NCBI GenBank assembly: GCA_046530785.1
Contig: JBHEQT010000029.1
Span: 1-5,942, forward strand
Length of the DNA: 5,942 nucleotides
Origin: Arsenophonus sp046530785
GTDB lineage: Bacteria; Pseudomonadota; Gammaproteobacteria; Enterobacterales; Enterobacteriaceae
Direction: 5' to 3'
Positions 5,803 through 5,942 of this stretch are shown here, in pieces. The notes beneath the pieces are model-generated. The model did not search any database, was not told the DNA's origin, and saw only the letters and a program-made list of their open reading frames with translations. The position numbers and the translations under genes are program-made. Positions within the stretch are counted from its first letter, which is position 1, and the number at the start of each line of letters is the position of its first letter.

Positions 5803-5942
5803 TAGATGATCTGATTATTTTCTGACTTAATAGTTTGGCCCCCGTTTCCTATTGTTTTCAGAAATAAGAATTAACGATCTACAAATTGTACAAATGTAGT
5901 TTTAATATTTTCTTATTAAAACAGAAAGTATAGAATTATATA

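Larger units (their letters stand above)
5565..5942. repeat. Right arm of the ~377-bp long inverted repeat
   Basis: This is the reverse complement of 1-377, about 97% identical, with the outermost 99 bases exactly the same. The inner boundary is placed where TTTATTTAAAATTTTT still matches the other arm. It carries the same two palindromes (5658-5683, 5773-5802) and the same G/C tract (5837-5844, one base shorter). The two arms enclose the whole sbcB-plaP segment in inverted orientation. Confidence 0.95.

Noticed and set aside
1..5942. Insertion sequence or composite transposon with long terminal repeats
   Set aside because: There is no transposase, no target-site duplication can be seen because the window ends at the repeats, and the cargo is ancestral chromosomal sequence in near-ancestral order.

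Overview
The window looks like a chromosome fragment from a gammaproteobacterium of the Enterobacterales with a strongly reduced, AT-rich genome, most likely an insect endosymbiont (a Blochmannia-, Arsenophonus- or Sodalis-type lineage; the genus cannot be fixed from these data). The two protein genes are clear orthologues of E. coli sbcB and plaP. They read at roughly 30% G+C by eye, while the DNA around them falls to roughly 10-20% G+C and holds no convincing gene. Only about 47% of the window is coding.

Layout: 1-377 is the left arm of a long inverted repeat. 378-1142 is AT-rich spacer with one terminator-like stem-loop. 1143-2567 (+) is sbcB, exonuclease I, with a TTG start. 2568-2677 is a short convergent spacer. 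2678-4057 (-) is plaP, a putrescine/proton symporter of the APC family. 4058-5564 is a 1.5-kb gene-free spacer holding the probable plaP promoter and several stem-loops. 5565-5942 is the right arm of the inverted repeat. In E. coli sbcB and plaP lie in the same neighbourhood, upstream of the his operon and separated by yeeD and yeeE, so this is ancestral synteny with the intervening genes lost. The two genes are neighbours by history: one processes single-stranded DNA ends, the other imports polyamine, and nothing indicates a shared pathway or operon.

The most interesting structure is the repeat. Its arms reach exactly to both ends of the window, are about 97% identical over about 377 bp, carry two near-perfect palindromes each, and contain an isolated G/C tract. 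The outermost 99 bases are identical and the first difference is at base 100. Exactly 99 bases is a typical assembly k-mer length, which suggests that the window is one whole contig bounded at both ends by the same longer repeat. The real inverted repeat would then continue outside the window. In the cell this structure could allow inversion of the sbcB-plaP segment. I see no transposase, phage gene, CRISPR array, rRNA or tRNA inside the window.
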